A stretch of DNA of 64,000 nucleotides, from the NCBI RefSeq assembly GCF_936928535.1, contig NZ_CAKZHY010000054.1:35779-99778 (forward strand), read 5' to 3'. Made by a program: the position numbers and the translations under genes. Position 1 is the first letter of the stretch. Each line of letters begins with the position of its first letter. Below, piece after piece: positions 43,773 through 53,332 of the stretch. Below the pieces are notes generated by a model that made no database searches, was not told the origin of the DNA, and worked only from the letters and a program-made list of their open reading frames with translations. This DNA comes from an uncultured Bradyrhizobium sp. (GTDB lineage Bacteria; Pseudomonadota; Alphaproteobacteria; Rhizobiales; Xanthobacteraceae).

Positions 43773-45437
43773 ATGATCGTGACGGAGAACGACGCGCCGG
43801 CGAAGATCAGCGAGGCGGTCGGTCGGGAGCACGTGCCGCCGGCGTGGGCGCGCGCGGTCGAGCTGTTTCCACCGACCGACCGGATCCTGTCCACCACCCT
43901 GATGCGGCAGGCCGAGCGCTATGGCGACAAGGTCCTGCTGGTCGCGGGCGAGACGCGCTGGACCTTTGCGCAAACCGCTGACATCGCCGCCGCGTCGGCG
44001 CGGAAGCTCGTCGATGCCGGCATCAAGCCGGGCGATCGGGTCGCGCTGATGTGCTCGAACCGTCCGGAGTTCTTGCAGGTCTATCTGGGTTGTGCCTGGC
44101 TTGGCGCCATCGCGGTCCCGATCAACACCGCGCTGCGCGGTTTCCAGCTCTCCCACATCTTCCGCAACTCGCGTTCGGCGCTTCTTGTCGTTGAGGCCCA
44201 GTTCGCTGACGCGATCGAGAGTGTGGAGGCCGGTGTCGAGCTGCCGCCGCGAATCTGGACCATCAGAGCTGCCGGCGAGGCATTTGATGCCAGGCTATCC
44301 GCGGTGCCGTTGCCGGCGCTCAGGGCTTCGGCCGAGCCGGGCGCGGTGCGTCCTGGCGACACCGTTGCGATCCTCTACACGTCAGGCACCACGGGGCCCG
44401 CGAAGGGGGTGTGCTGTCCGCAGGCGCAACTGTTCTGGTGGGGCATCTATTCGGCGCGGGCGCTTGGCATCCGCGAAGGCGATGTGCTGTTCACGACACT
44501 GCCCCTGTTCCACACCAACGCGCTGAACGCGTTCTATCAGGCGCTGCTGAACGGCTGCACCTACGTGCTGGAGCCGAAATTCTCCGCCTCAGGCTTCTGG
44601 GCCGCCGCGCAGCGACACAATGCGACCGTCGGCTATCTGCTTGGCGCGATGGCATCGATGCTTCTGGCGCAGCCGAAGGCGCCGAACGACAAGACGCATC
44701 GCCTCCGCGTTGCGCTCGGCGGGGGCGTGCCGCCGCAAATCCACGATCCGTTCCTGCAGCGGTTTGGGGTACCGCTGCTCGACGGCTACGGATCGACCGA
44801 GACCAACTTCGCGTTCGCTGGCACGATCCCGTCGGATCGTCCGGGGACGATGGGCTATCTGGCCGACGGGATCGAGGCGCGGATCGTTGACGAGGACGAT
44901 TCAGCGCTTCCCGATGGAGAGGCCGGCGAGCTCGTGCTTCGGGCAAGAGAGCCCTTTGCCTTCGCCACGGGCTATTTCGGCATGCCGGAGAAGACCGTCG
45001 AGACCTGGCGCAATCTGTGGTTCCACTCGGGCGATCGGGTCGTTCGTGATTCCGACGGGCACTATCGCTTCATCGATCGCATGAAGGATTCGATCCGCAG
45101 GCGTGGTGAGAACGTATCCTCGTGGGAGGTCGAGCAGACCATCCAATCCCATCCCGCGGTCGCGGCTTGTGCGATCTACCCGCTTCCGTCGGAATTGGGC
45201 GAGGACGAGGTCGCGGCCGCGATCCTGCTGGAAGCTGGCCAATCGCTGCAGCCCATCGACATTGTCAGGCACTGCGAAGGCCGCATCGCCTACTTCGCCA
45301 TCCCACGCTATGTGCGCATTCTGAGCCAGATGCCGCTGACGGAAAATGGCAAGATCAAGAAGGGCGTGCTGCGTGAGGCGGGCGTCACCACGGATACATG
45401 GGATCGCGAGGCAGCAGGCGTAAAGGTGCGACGCTAG
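43773..45437 (+). CDS. ATP-dependent aryl-CoA ligase (module B)
   Basis: 554-residue ANL-family ligase. Motifs: ILYTSGTTGPAKGV (near residue 205), GYGSTETN (near 337), WFHSGD and the C-terminal ENGKIKKG with the catalytic lysine. GGCAGGAG precedes the ATG. Followed by the monooxygenase/reductase fusion, it is a good candidate for 2-aminobenzoate (anthranilate)-CoA ligase, the activating step of aerobic CoA-dependent anthranilate degradation. Sequence alone does not exclude salicylate or benzoate derivatives. Confidence 0.87.
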   Translation: MIVTENDAPAKISEAVGREHVPPAWARAVELFPPTDRILSTTLMRQAERYGDKVLLVAGETRWTFAQTADIAAASARKLVDAGIKPGDRVALMCSNRPEFLQVYLGCAWLGAIAVPINTALRGFQLSHIFRNSRSALLVVEAQFADAIESVEAGVELPPRIWTIRAAGEAFDARLSAVPLPALRASAEPGAVRPGDTVAILYTSGTTGPAKGVCCPQAQLFWWGIYSARALGIREGDVLFTTLPLFHTNALNAFYQALLNGCTYVLEPKFSASGFWAAAQRHNATVGYLLGAMASMLLAQPKAPNDKTHRLRVALGGGVPPQIHDPFLQRFGVPLLDGYGSTETNFAFAGTIPSDRPGTMGYLADGIEARIVDEDDSALPDGEAGELVLRAREPFAFATGYFGMPEKTVETWRNLWFHSGDRVVRDSDGHYRFIDRMKDSIRRRGENVSSWEVEQTIQSHPAVAACAIYPLPSELGEDEVAAAILLEAGQSLQPIDIVRHCEGRIAYFAIPRYVRILSQMPLTENGKIKKGVLREAGVTTDTWDREAAGVKVRR

Positions 45438-45478
45438 TCTAGATCCGAGGATAGAGCGTTACCGCCCGAGGCCCGTAT

Positions 45479-45985
45479 TCAAGCCTTCTGCAGCGCGTCC
45501 TTGACGGCGCCCTTGAGTTCGTCGAGCTCGCCGATCAATCCGTCGAACCGGTCCGCCGGGAAATCGGCCAGCAACTCGGCAAGCCAGGCGCCGTGGCTCT
45601 TGGCCATTCGCCTGAAGGTCTTGCGGCCTTCGACCGTCATGCAGACAATCTGCACGCGGCGGTCGAGGTTCGACGGCGTGCGCGTGATGTATCCATCCGC
45701 GACCAGCCGGTCCACGATCGGAGTCAGGTTCCCGGCCGAGACCATCAGGCGCTTGGGCAGCTCTCCCAGCACAAGCCCGCTCGGCTCGCGGTCGAGCTGA
45801 GCGAGAACATCGAAGCGCGGCATCGTGAAATCGAACTCTTCGCGAAACCGGCGCCGCAGTTCGCCCTCGATCAGGGTCGTGCAGGCGAGCAGCCGGAGCC
45901 AAACTCGCGTTTGAGCCCTGTACTCGGCTTCCTGATCCGTCCCGTTCTTGGCCGAAACAGGCGTAGGCTCCTTCGCGAGTGCCAA
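45479..45985 (-). CDS. MarR family regulator (module B)
   Basis: 168-residue winged-helix regulator with recognition segment LGELPKRLMVSAGNLTPIVDRLV and wing ITRTPSNLDRRVQIVCMT. The start is a TTG at 45985, the only plausible one, with GGGAGA upstream. It is divergent from the monooxygenase/reductase gene, with the candidate operator at 46208-46225 between them. MarR proteins often sense aryl acids or aryl-CoA esters, which would suit control of an anthraniloyl-CoA pathway. Confidence 0.92.
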   Translation of the reverse strand: MALAKEPTPVSAKNGTDQEAEYRAQTRVWLRLLACTTLIEGELRRRFREEFDFTMPRFDVLAQLDREPSGLVLGELPKRLMVSAGNLTPIVDRLVADGYITRTPSNLDRRVQIVCMTVEGRKTFRRMAKSHGAWLAELLADFPADRFDGLIGELDELKGAVKDALQKA

Positions 45986-46207
45986 TCTGGTCTCCCGGGC
46001 TTCGTGGCCTTTTGAAAGCTGACGCAGCTCTCATGGACAAGGGCAAGATAGTTCGTGCCAAAAGTAAATTCAAGGCTTAGCCCGGGCGACCCGGAATCGG
46101 CGGCGCCATGGCGCCAATTTGCACCGGACTCAGGATCCGTGCCGCAGCCTCGAGCCGTCGCCCAGGGCCCTTGCAGAACCGCCTTGACAATGTACGAGCC
46201 GACGAAA

Positions 46208-46225
46208 TACTTTAGGCTTAAAATA
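46208..46225 (+). promoter_or_regulatory. Candidate MarR operator, copy 2 (module B)
   Basis: TACTTTAGGCTTAAAATA, imperfect inverted repeat, 16 of 18 bases identical to the minus-strand reading of 37805-37822. It lies 49 bases upstream of the monooxygenase/reductase start and 223 bases from the divergent marR start. Confidence 0.6.
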
Positions 46226-46273
46226 ATTTGAGCGAGAGCTCGAACACGGCGCGACGCGCGAAAGCGAGGGATC

Positions 46274-48592
46274 ATGCGCATAGTCTGTATCGGCGGCGGC
46301 CCGGCCGGCCTCTATCTGGGCCTGCTGATGAAGCGTCGACATCCTGAGCATGTCATCACGGTCGTCGAACGCAACAAACCCTACGATACGTTCGGCTGGG
46401 GGGTGGTGTTCTCCGATGCCATGATGTCGGCGATGCGGGTGGCCGACCCCGAGAGCGCCGCCGAGATCGAGGATGCCTTCAACCATTGGGACGACATCGA
46501 GCTCGTCTTCAAGGGGACGCGCCAGCGCACGAGTGGCCATGGCTTCATTGGCATCGGCCGCAAGCACCTGCTCAACATTCTGCAGAGGCGTTGCGAGGCG
46601 CTGGGTGTCGAGCTCGTCTTCGAGCGCGAGGTCGAATCCGATCTCGAGTTTCCCGATGCCGATCTGATCGTCGCCTGCGACGGCGTCAATTCCAGAATTC
46701 GTGCTCGCTATGCCGAGCAATTCCAGCCCGACATGGTGATCCGGCCGAACCGCTTCATCTGGCTCGGCACCAAGAAGGCGTTCGACGCTTTCACGTTCGA
46801 TTTCCAGCGGACCGAGCACGGCTGGTTCCAGGCGCACATCTACAAGTTCGACGCGGAAACCTCGACATTCATCGTCGAGACGACGGAAGAAGCCTACAAC
46901 GCCCACGGGCTTGGCGAACTCGATCAGCAGGCGTCGATTGATTTTTGCGAGAAGATCTTCGCCGAGACGCTCGACGGCGCGAAGCTTTTGACCAACGCCC
47001 GCCATCTGCGCGGCTCGGCCTGGCTGAATTTCAGCCGCCTGATCTGCGGCAAATGGAGCGTCTTCAACGGCAATTCGCATGTCGTGCTGATGGGGGATGC
47101 TGCGCACACCGCGCATTTCGCCATCGGCTCGGGCACCAAGCTTGCGCTCGACGACGCCATCGAGCTCGCCAATCAGTTCGACCGCCATGGTCACGGCCGC
47201 GACGGTATCCCGACCGTGCTGGAGGCCTATGAGGAGGTGCGCCGTGTCGATGTTGCACGCATCCAGAACGCCGCGCGCAACGCCATGGAGTGGTTCGAGG
47301 TCGTCGGCCGGCGCTATGCCGATACGCTCGAGCCGCCGCAATTCTTCTATTCGATGCTGACGCGCTCGCAGCGCATCAGCCACGAAAACCTTCGCCTGCG
47401 TGATCGCACCTGGCTGGAAGGCTTTGAGCGCTGGTTCGCCGAACGTTCGGGGATTCCGGTCAAGAGCGGCGAACGGGCGCCGCCGCCAATGCTGACGCCG
47501 CACCGCGTCCGCGGCCTTTCGCTCGCGAACCGTATCATGGTCTCGCCGATGGCGATGTATTCGGCGCAGGACGGGCTCATCAACGATTTCCATATCGCTC
47601 ATCTCGGCGCGCGCGCCATGGGCGGTGCCGGGCTGATCTTTGCCGAGATGACCTGCGTCTCGCCGGATGCGCGGATCACGCCCGGCTGCCTCGGGCTCTG
47701 GAACGATGCGCAGACCGAACAATGGCGCCGCCTGGTCGGACTGGTCCATAGCGTCGGACATGCCAAGGTCGGGATTCAGCTTGGCCATGCCGGACGCAAG
47801 GGCGCGACCAGGGTGCCCTGGGAGGGAATCGATCAACCGCTCGAATCCGGGGACTGGCAGCTGATCTCCGCGTCGGCCTTGCCGTATCTGCCCCACAGCC
47901 AGTTGCCGCGGGCGATGGACCGCCGCGACATGGATCGCGTGCGCGACGACTTTATTGCGGCAACCCGCCGTGCGGCGGCAGCCGGTGTCGAGTGGCTCGA
48001 ACTGCATTGCGCCCACGGCTACCTGCTGTCGAGCTTTCTGTCGCCGCTGACCAACCGGCGCACGGACGAATATGGCGGCAGCCACGAGAACCGCGCGCGT
48101 TTTCCGCTGGAGATATTCACGGCCATGCGCGCGGTATGGCCGTCCGATCTGCCGATGTCGGTGCGCCTGTCCTGTCATGACTGGGCCGACGGCGGCAACA
48201 CGCCGGCCGACGCGGCGATCTTCGCCGCGATGTTCAAGGAGGCAGGGGCGGACGTGATCGATTGCTCGTCCGGGCAGGTCTGGAAGGAAGAGCGGCCGAT
48301 CTATGGACGCCTGTTCCAGACGCCCTTCGCCGACCTGATCCGCAACGAAGTCGGCATCGAGACGATCGCCGTTGGCGCGATCTCCGAGGCCGATCATGCC
48401 AATTCGATCCTCGCGGCCGGCCGCGCCGATCTCTGCGCCATTGCGCGGCCGCATCTGGCCGACCCGGCCTGGACGCTGCACGAAGCCGCGCGTATCGGCA
48501 TCACGGCGGTCAGCTGGCCGAAGCAATATCTGTCCGCCAAGGGACAGTACGAAACCAATCTGGCGCGCGCCGCAGCAGTGGCCGCCCAGTGA
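46274..48592 (+). CDS. Flavin monooxygenase - old yellow enzyme fusion (2-aminobenzoyl-CoA monooxygenase/reductase type)
   Basis: 772-residue fusion. Residues 1-370 form a class A FAD monooxygenase: GGGPAG at 7-12, a DG motif ([12 protein letters not shown]) and the GD motif ([20 protein letters not shown]). Residues about 405-770 form an FMN old-yellow-enzyme domain ([21 protein letters not shown]). The same architecture occurs in 2-aminobenzoyl-CoA monooxygenase/reductase of Azoarcus evansii, which hydroxylates and dearomatises anthraniloyl-CoA to 2-amino-5-oxocyclohex-1-ene-carboxyl-CoA. The family is also annotated as bifunctional salicylyl-CoA 5-hydroxylase, so salicylyl-CoA is the main alternative. 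Confidence 0.9.
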   Translation: MRIVCIGGGPAGLYLGLLMKRRHPEHVITVVERNKPYDTFGWGVVFSDAMMSAMRVADPESAAEIEDAFNHWDDIELVFKGTRQRTSGHGFIGIGRKHLLNILQRRCEALGVELVFEREVESDLEFPDADLIVACDGVNSRIRARYAEQFQPDMVIRPNRFIWLGTKKAFDAFTFDFQRTEHGWFQAHIYKFDAETSTFIVETTEEAYNAHGLGELDQQASIDFCEKIFAETLDGAKLLTNARHLRGSAWLNFSRLICGKWSVFNGNSHVVLMGDAAHTAHFAIGSGTKLALDDAIELANQFDRHGHGRDGIPTVLEAYEEVRRVDVARIQNAARNAMEWFEVVGRRYADTLEPPQFFYSMLTRSQRISHENLRLRDRTWLEGFERWFAERSGIPVKSGERAPPPMLTPHRVRGLSLANRIMVSPMAMYSAQDGLINDFHIAHLGARAMGGAGLIFAEMTCVSPDARITPGCLGLWNDAQTEQWRRLVGLVHSVGHAKVGIQLGHAGRKGATRVPWEGIDQPLESGDWQLISASALPYLPHSQLPRAMDRRDMDRVRDDFIAATRRAAAAGVEWLELHCAHGYLLSSFLSPLTNRRTDEYGGSHENRARFPLEIFTAMRAVWPSDLPMSVRLSCHDWADGGNTPADAAIFAAMFKEAGADVIDCSSGQVWKEERPIYGRLFQTPFADLIRNEVGIETIAVGAISEADHANSILAAGRADLCAIARPHLADPAWTLHEAARIGITAVSWPKQYLSAKGQYETNLARAAAVAAQ

Positions 48593-48608
48593 ACGGAGGA
48601 GATGACAG

Positions 48609-49787
48609 ATGAGCTCCGTTGCGAAGGTCATCAGGCGCGACTGGCTGGACTGGCCGTTCTTCGACCAGCGCCACCACACGATCGGCGAGAAGCTTGACAG
48701 CTTCGTGCAGTCGGGCGCCCTCGACAAGGTCGACCACGACGATGTCGATGGGGCCTGCCGCATGCTCGTGCGTGCGATGGGCAAGGCGGGATTGCTCGAT
48801 TGCGCGGTTGCCGCGCCCGACGGCGATGCGACTTCGATCGATTCCCGTTCGATCTGCCTCTCACGCGAGTCGCTCGCCTATGCCGACGGCCTTGCCGATT
48901 TCGCCTTCGCGATGCAAGGGCTCGGCTCCGGCGCGATTGCGCTCGGCGGCTCAGCGGAGCTGCGCAAGGCCGTGCTGCCAAAAGTTCGCTCCGGCGAATG
49001 GCTCGCGGCCTTCGCGCTATCCGAGAAGGAGGCGGGATCGGACGTCGCAGCGATGTCCTGCACTGCGCGCGCCGATGGCGACGACTACGTCATCGACGGC
49101 GAGAAGACCTGGATCTCCAACGGCGGCATTGCCGACGTCTACACGCTGTTTGTGCGGACCGGCGAGGCGCCGGGTGCTCGCGGCATCTCGGCCTTCGTCG
49201 TTTATCCCGATGATCCCGGCTTCGGCATCGCCGAGCGCATCGACGTCATCGCGCCGCATCCTTTGGCGACGTTGCGCTTTTCCAATTGCCGGATCCCGGC
49301 GAACCGTCGCCTCGGCGCGCCGGGCGGCGGGTTCAAGCTCGCGATGCAGACGCTGGATATCTTCCGCGCTTCGGTCGCGGCCGCGGCACTCGGCTTCGCA
49401 CGGCGGGCGCTCGACGAGGCGCTGTTTCATGCGCGCAGCCGACATATGTTCGGCGCGACCTTGGGAGATCTCCAGCTGACCCAGGCCGCGCTCGGCGACA
49501 TGGCGACCGACACCGATGCCGCCGCGCTGCTGACCTACCGTGCGGCCTGGCGCCGCGACGTCCAGAAGCTTCCGACGACGCGCGAAGCGGCGATGGCGAA
49601 GCTGACCGCCACCGAGACGGCGCAGCGCGTCATCGACCGCGCCGTGCAGATGTTCGGCGGCCGCGGCGTGCGCAAAGGAGAGGTCGTCGAAGGTCTGTAC
49701 CGCGAAATCCGTGCGCTGCGCATCTACGAGGGCGCGACCGAAGTCCAGAAACTGATTGTGGCCCGCGAGCTGTTGAAGCCGCGCTGA
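48609..49787 (+). CDS. Acyl-CoA dehydrogenase
   Basis: 392-residue FAD acyl-CoA dehydrogenase. Signature segments [16 protein letters not shown] (about residue 135) and [29 protein letters not shown] at the C-terminus ([10 protein letters not shown]) are typical; a QMFGGRG motif is present. GGAGGAG precedes the ATG. After ring dearomatisation by the preceding enzyme, a dehydrogenase acting on an alicyclic CoA ester is expected, as in the Azoarcus anthranilate clusters. The catalytic base would be in the C-terminal region. Confidence 0.92.
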   Translation: MSSVAKVIRRDWLDWPFFDQRHHTIGEKLDSFVQSGALDKVDHDDVDGACRMLVRAMGKAGLLDCAVAAPDGDATSIDSRSICLSRESLAYADGLADFAFAMQGLGSGAIALGGSAELRKAVLPKVRSGEWLAAFALSEKEAGSDVAAMSCTARADGDDYVIDGEKTWISNGGIADVYTLFVRTGEAPGARGISAFVVYPDDPGFGIAERIDVIAPHPLATLRFSNCRIPANRRLGAPGGGFKLAMQTLDIFRASVAAAALGFARRALDEALFHARSRHMFGATLGDLQLTQAALGDMATDTDAAALLTYRAAWRRDVQKLPTTREAAMAKLTATETAQRVIDRAVQMFGGRGVRKGEVVEGLYREIRALRIYEGATEVQKLIVARELLKPR

Positions 49788-49805
49788 GAGGATAGAGAGC
49801 TCCGC

Positions 49806-50237
49806 ATGAGTGCGATCAGAAAGCAGGAAGTCCCCGCAGCGAGTGGTCTGCAAGTGCTTCAGCCAAGTGGCTGGCCGCAGCCGAAGGGCTATGCGAACGG
49901 CGTCATGGCCGAAGGCCGACTGATCGTGACGGGTGGCGTGGTTGGCTGGGACGTCGCCGGGCGGTTCGCCGAAGGGCTCGTTGCGCAGGTCCGCCAGACG
50001 CTCGAAAACATCGTCGCGATCCTTGCAGAGGGGAATGGTCGGCCGGACCATCTCGTACGCCTGACCTGGTACGTCGTGGACATGGACGAATATGTGTCGA
50101 ACCTGAAAGCACTCGGCAAAGTCTACCGCGAGGTCATCGGCACCCATTACCCCAGCATGGCGCTGGTGCAAGTCGTGCGTCTCGTCGAGCGGTCCGCGCG
50201 CGTCGAGATCGAAGCGACGGCCGTCGTCCCGCGCTGA
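49806..50237 (+). CDS. RidA/YjgF family protein (enamine/imine deaminase type)
   Basis: 143-residue Rid-family protein. Arg125 (VQVVRLVE) and Glu135 (VEIEATAVV) correspond to the RidA carboxylate-binding Arg and the conserved Glu. RidA proteins hydrolyse reactive enamines/imines to ketones and ammonia. In this operon the monooxygenase/reductase is predicted to yield a cyclic enamine-CoA, which gives the protein an obvious substrate, although a CoA ester is unusual for the family. The Rid subfamily was not determined. Confidence 0.85.
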   Translation: MSAIRKQEVPAASGLQVLQPSGWPQPKGYANGVMAEGRLIVTGGVVGWDVAGRFAEGLVAQVRQTLENIVAILAEGNGRPDHLVRLTWYVVDMDEYVSNLKALGKVYREVIGTHYPSMALVQVVRLVERSARVEIEATAVVPR

Positions 50238-50296
50238 TGCAGGGTCGAGCGGCGGGACGCTTGAGCTCGCAACGGACAGAAAAATGAGGAAACACC

Positions 50297-51073
50297 ATGG
50301 CGCGCAGGCTGATCGATATTTCGGTGCCGCTGCAAAACGACGTGCCTGCCGATCCTCCGGGCAACCATCCGACCATCCAGTACATCGATCATCAACAAGG
50401 CCTGCCGCGCATGCTGCAGTTCTTCGATGGGCTGAAGGCGGAAGACCTGCCCGACGGTCAGGGCTGGGCGGTGGAAATGGTCAACCTTTCCACCCATAAC
50501 GGCACCCATCTCGATGCGCCCTGGCACTTCCATCCCACGATGAACCGCGGTGAGCGTGCGTGGACGATCGACGAGGTGCCGCTGGAATGGTGCTTCCAGC
50601 CCGGCGTGAAGCTCGACTTCCGCCATTTGCCGGATGGATATGTGGCGACTGCCGGCGATGTCGAAGCCGAATTGAAGCGGATCGGGCATACGCTGTCGCC
50701 GCTCGAGATCGTCGTCGTCAATACCAGCGCCGGTGCCAAATATGGTCGGCAGGACTACGTGACCTCAGGCTGCGGCATGGGCTATGAGGCGACCATGTAT
50801 CTGCTGGAACGCGGCGTGCAGCTGACCGGGATCGACGGCTGGAGCTGGGACGCGCCCTTCGTCTACACCGCGAAGAAATATGCCGAGACCAGGGATGCCA
50901 GCTTGATCTGGGAGGGCCACAAGGCCGGACGCCACATCGGCTATTGCCACCTCGAAAAGCTGCACAATCTCGAGCTTCTGCCCTCGACCGGCTTCATGGT
51001 GTCATGCTTTCCGGTGAAGATCGAGCGAGCATCCGCTGGCTGGACGCGGGCGGTTGCCATCATTGACGGCTGA
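50297..51073 (+). CDS. Cyclase-family metal hydrolase (second copy)
   Basis: 258-residue kynurenine-formamidase/cyclase-family protein with metal motif HNGTHLDAPWHF (His67, His71, Asp73, His77). It is divergent from the isatin-hydrolase-like protein at 41768 and carries a different lid region (KYGRQDYVTSGCGMGYEA). It could hydrolyse a cyclic diketone-type ring, as cyclohexanedione hydrolase-like members do, an amide, or be a second isatin-type enzyme. It is last in the FMO-led operon, 59 bases after the Rid gene. Confidence 0.8.
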   Translation: MARRLIDISVPLQNDVPADPPGNHPTIQYIDHQQGLPRMLQFFDGLKAEDLPDGQGWAVEMVNLSTHNGTHLDAPWHFHPTMNRGERAWTIDEVPLEWCFQPGVKLDFRHLPDGYVATAGDVEAELKRIGHTLSPLEIVVVNTSAGAKYGRQDYVTSGCGMGYEATMYLLERGVQLTGIDGWSWDAPFVYTAKKYAETRDASLIWEGHKAGRHIGYCHLEKLHNLELLPSTGFMVSCFPVKIERASAGWTRAVAIIDG

Positions 51074-51079
51074 AGGGAT

Positions 51080-52176
51080 CTACAGGCGTACGACTTCACC
51101 CGTTCGAACGCTCACGTCGGCGGCAAAGACGATGCGGAGTGAGTTGATCGCGTCCTCGTGATGCTCGGACAGATCGATCTCGCCACGGACCGCGCTCAAG
51201 AACAGCCGCTGCTCGCGCTCGCAGAGCTCTTGATGGTCGGGTTCGTCTGCCGTCGAGACCAGCTCGTCAGGCTGAGAAAACCGGCCTTCGGTGTCGCGTG
51301 CCGCGTGATGGATGCGAAGCGCGTTGGTCCGCGTGTGAGTGTCATGGTCCGCCGAACGCGCGTCCGCATCGCTACTCTCTTTCGCGACGATCGACACGCT
51401 GCCGTTCGGCCGATCATGTCCTTTACGAAATGAGCGGTCTCACTCATCATCGGACCCCAGCCGACCTCGTACCAACCGACCGAGCCGTCGTCGAACATGA
51501 TGTGAAGATGGCCGTAGTTGTACATGGCCGGCGCGATCTCGCTCGTCAGTCGTGCCCCGACCGCATGGACCGCGACGGGACGCGCTCGCGTCACCTGGCA
51601 CATGATGTCGACGTAGTGGACGCCGCAATCGACGATCGGCGAAGTCGACCGCATCAGTCTCTTGTGCACCTCCCAGAAGGAGCCCGCAGACTGTTGGTTG
51701 AGGTTCATGCGCATCACGAGCGGTTTCCCGAGCGTTCGCCCGATTTCGACGAACCGCGACCATGCGGGATGCACGCGTAGGATATAGCCGACCAGCAGCG
51801 CCTTTCCGGCCGCGCGGGCAGCGCTAACGACCTGCTGTGCGGCATCGAGCGTATCGGCCAGCGGTTTTTCGCAGAAGACATGCGCGCCAGCCGCGAATGC
51901 CTGTAGCGCCATGGCGGCGTGATGCTCGGTATAGGTGGAGATCGCGACGGCATCGGGACGCAAACGCGTGAGCGCCTCCTCGAAGCTTTCGAAGCGCGGA
52001 GTTGCGGGAAACTCGCGTTCGAGATCGTCACGCTCGGCGGCGCGTGAGGTACAAAGACCGACGAGCTCATATCCCTCGACCGATTTGTAGGCACGGGCAT
52101 GGCTGGTCCCCATGGTGCCGAGGCCGACCACGAGAACACGAACATTCCGTTGAGGCGACATGGAATGGGAGGACAT
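51080..52176 (-). pseudogene. Gfo/Idh/MocA oxidoreductase, frameshifted
   Basis: The N-terminal part (MSPQRNVRVLVVGLGTMGTSHA, HVFCEKPLAD) runs in one frame to HFVKDMIG near 51412. The remainder (SVSIVAKESSDADARSADHD to the TGA at 51080) continues in another frame. One missing base in a C run at about 51408-51411 (GGCCGAAC where GGCCCGAAC would restore PNGSVSIV) explains the break. Full length would be about 365 residues, normal for the family. It may be a real mutation or an assembly error. It is the last gene of the leftward amino-sugar operon. Confidence 0.8.
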
Positions 52177-52195
52177 GGCTCGATCGTGTCCCTCG

Positions 52196-53332
52196 TCAGG
52201 AGTGGGGGGCTGACTGGCCCTCGATCCAGGTTTCCAGCACGCGCAGCTCGTCGTCGAGATGCACGAGGCTGGCGAGATAGCCCGGCGCGATCCGGCCGAG
52301 TTCACGGTCGCGCCGGAGAAACGTCGCCGGAACGTGTGATGCCATTGAGAGGGCATCGGCGAGCGGAAGCCTGACGACGTTGACGGCGTAGCGCACCGCC
52401 TCATCCATGGTCAGGACCGAGCCGGCGAGGGTCCCGTCGTCGAGCCGCAGGCAGCCGTCGATTGACGTCACGCGGCGGCCTTGAAGATCGAAATGATCGG
52501 GGCCACCGGCTGCTGGCGGCATCGCGTCCGTAATCAGCATGAAACGATCGCGCCGCTTGGCGGCCAGCGCGACGCGCAAGTTCGCCGGGTGGACGTGATG
52601 GCCGTCAGCGATGAGGCCGACGAACGCCTCGTCGAGATCGAGCGCGGCACCGACCATTCCTGGCTCGCGCCCCGTCGGCGCGCTCATCGCGTTGAACAAA
52701 TGGGTGAACGCGCGCGCGCCAGCTTCCACGGCCCTGCGCGCTTCCTCGTAGCTCGCATCGGAGTGACCCAGCGAGACGAGCACGCCATGCTGCGCGAGCT
52801 CGGCGATGCTCTCGGTCGCCACCCTGTTAGGCGCGAGCGTCAACATCATCGCGCCACAATCCGCTTTTGCAATCGTCGCGACGTCGTCGCGTCCAAGGTC
52901 GCGGATGTAGCTGAGTTCGTGCGCACCCTTGCGGCGCGGATCCAGGAAGGGTCCTTCCAGGTGAATGCCGAGTGTGGCAGGGGTCCGGCGCCGCGCCTCG
53001 CGCGTCGCCGCGATCGCAGCGGTCATCGCCTGCGGCGCGTCGGTCACCAGGGTCGGCAGCAGCCCTGTGGTCCCGTGGTTCCGGTGCGCGGCCGCAATGC
53101 GGGCGATGCCTTCGGGCGTCGGGTCCTCGTTGAACAGGACGCCGCCGCCGCCATTGACCTGAACGTCGACGTAGCCGGGCGCAAGCAGGCCGCCGCCGAG
53201 ATCCCGCACTTCGCCGTCAGGCCTCTCTGAGTGAGGAACGATTGCGGCAATGCGCGCGCATTCGACGACAACCGCGTGGTCATCGAGAAAACGTTCTCCG
53301 TCGAAGATCCGCGCGCCGGTCAGAACGATCAT
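52196..53332 (-). CDS. nagA: N-acetylglucosamine-6-phosphate deacetylase
   Basis: 378-residue amidohydrolase. Motifs: PGYVDVQVNGGGG (near residue 52), GIHLEGPFLDPRRKGAH, SLGHSDAS, THLFNAMS and LITDAMPPA, which include the metal and catalytic residues of NagA. It removes acetate from GlcNAc-6-phosphate to give GlcN-6-phosphate, the substrate of the SIS-domain enzyme encoded just upstream. The genes overlap by one base (TGATG). Confidence 0.94.
   Translation of the reverse strand: MIVLTGARIFDGERFLDDHAVVVECARIAAIVPHSERPDGEVRDLGGGLLAPGYVDVQVNGGGGVLFNEDPTPEGIARIAAAHRNHGTTGLLPTLVTDAPQAMTAAIAATREARRRTPATLGIHLEGPFLDPRRKGAHELSYIRDLGRDDVATIAKADCGAMMLTLAPNRVATESIAELAQHGVLVSLGHSDASYEEARRAVEAGARAFTHLFNAMSAPTGREPGMVGAALDLDEAFVGLIADGHHVHPANLRVALAAKRRDRFMLITDAMPPAAGGPDHFDLQGRRVTSIDGCLRLDDGTLAGSVLTMDEAVRYAVNVVRLPLADALSMASHVPATFLRRDRELGRIAPGYLASLVHLDDELRVLETWIEGQSAPHS

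Noticed and set aside
46130..48784. Open frame of 884 codons on the minus strand across the monooxygenase/reductase gene
   Set aside because: Antisense shadow of a strongly supported fusion enzyme; no domain-like pattern and no ribosome site.
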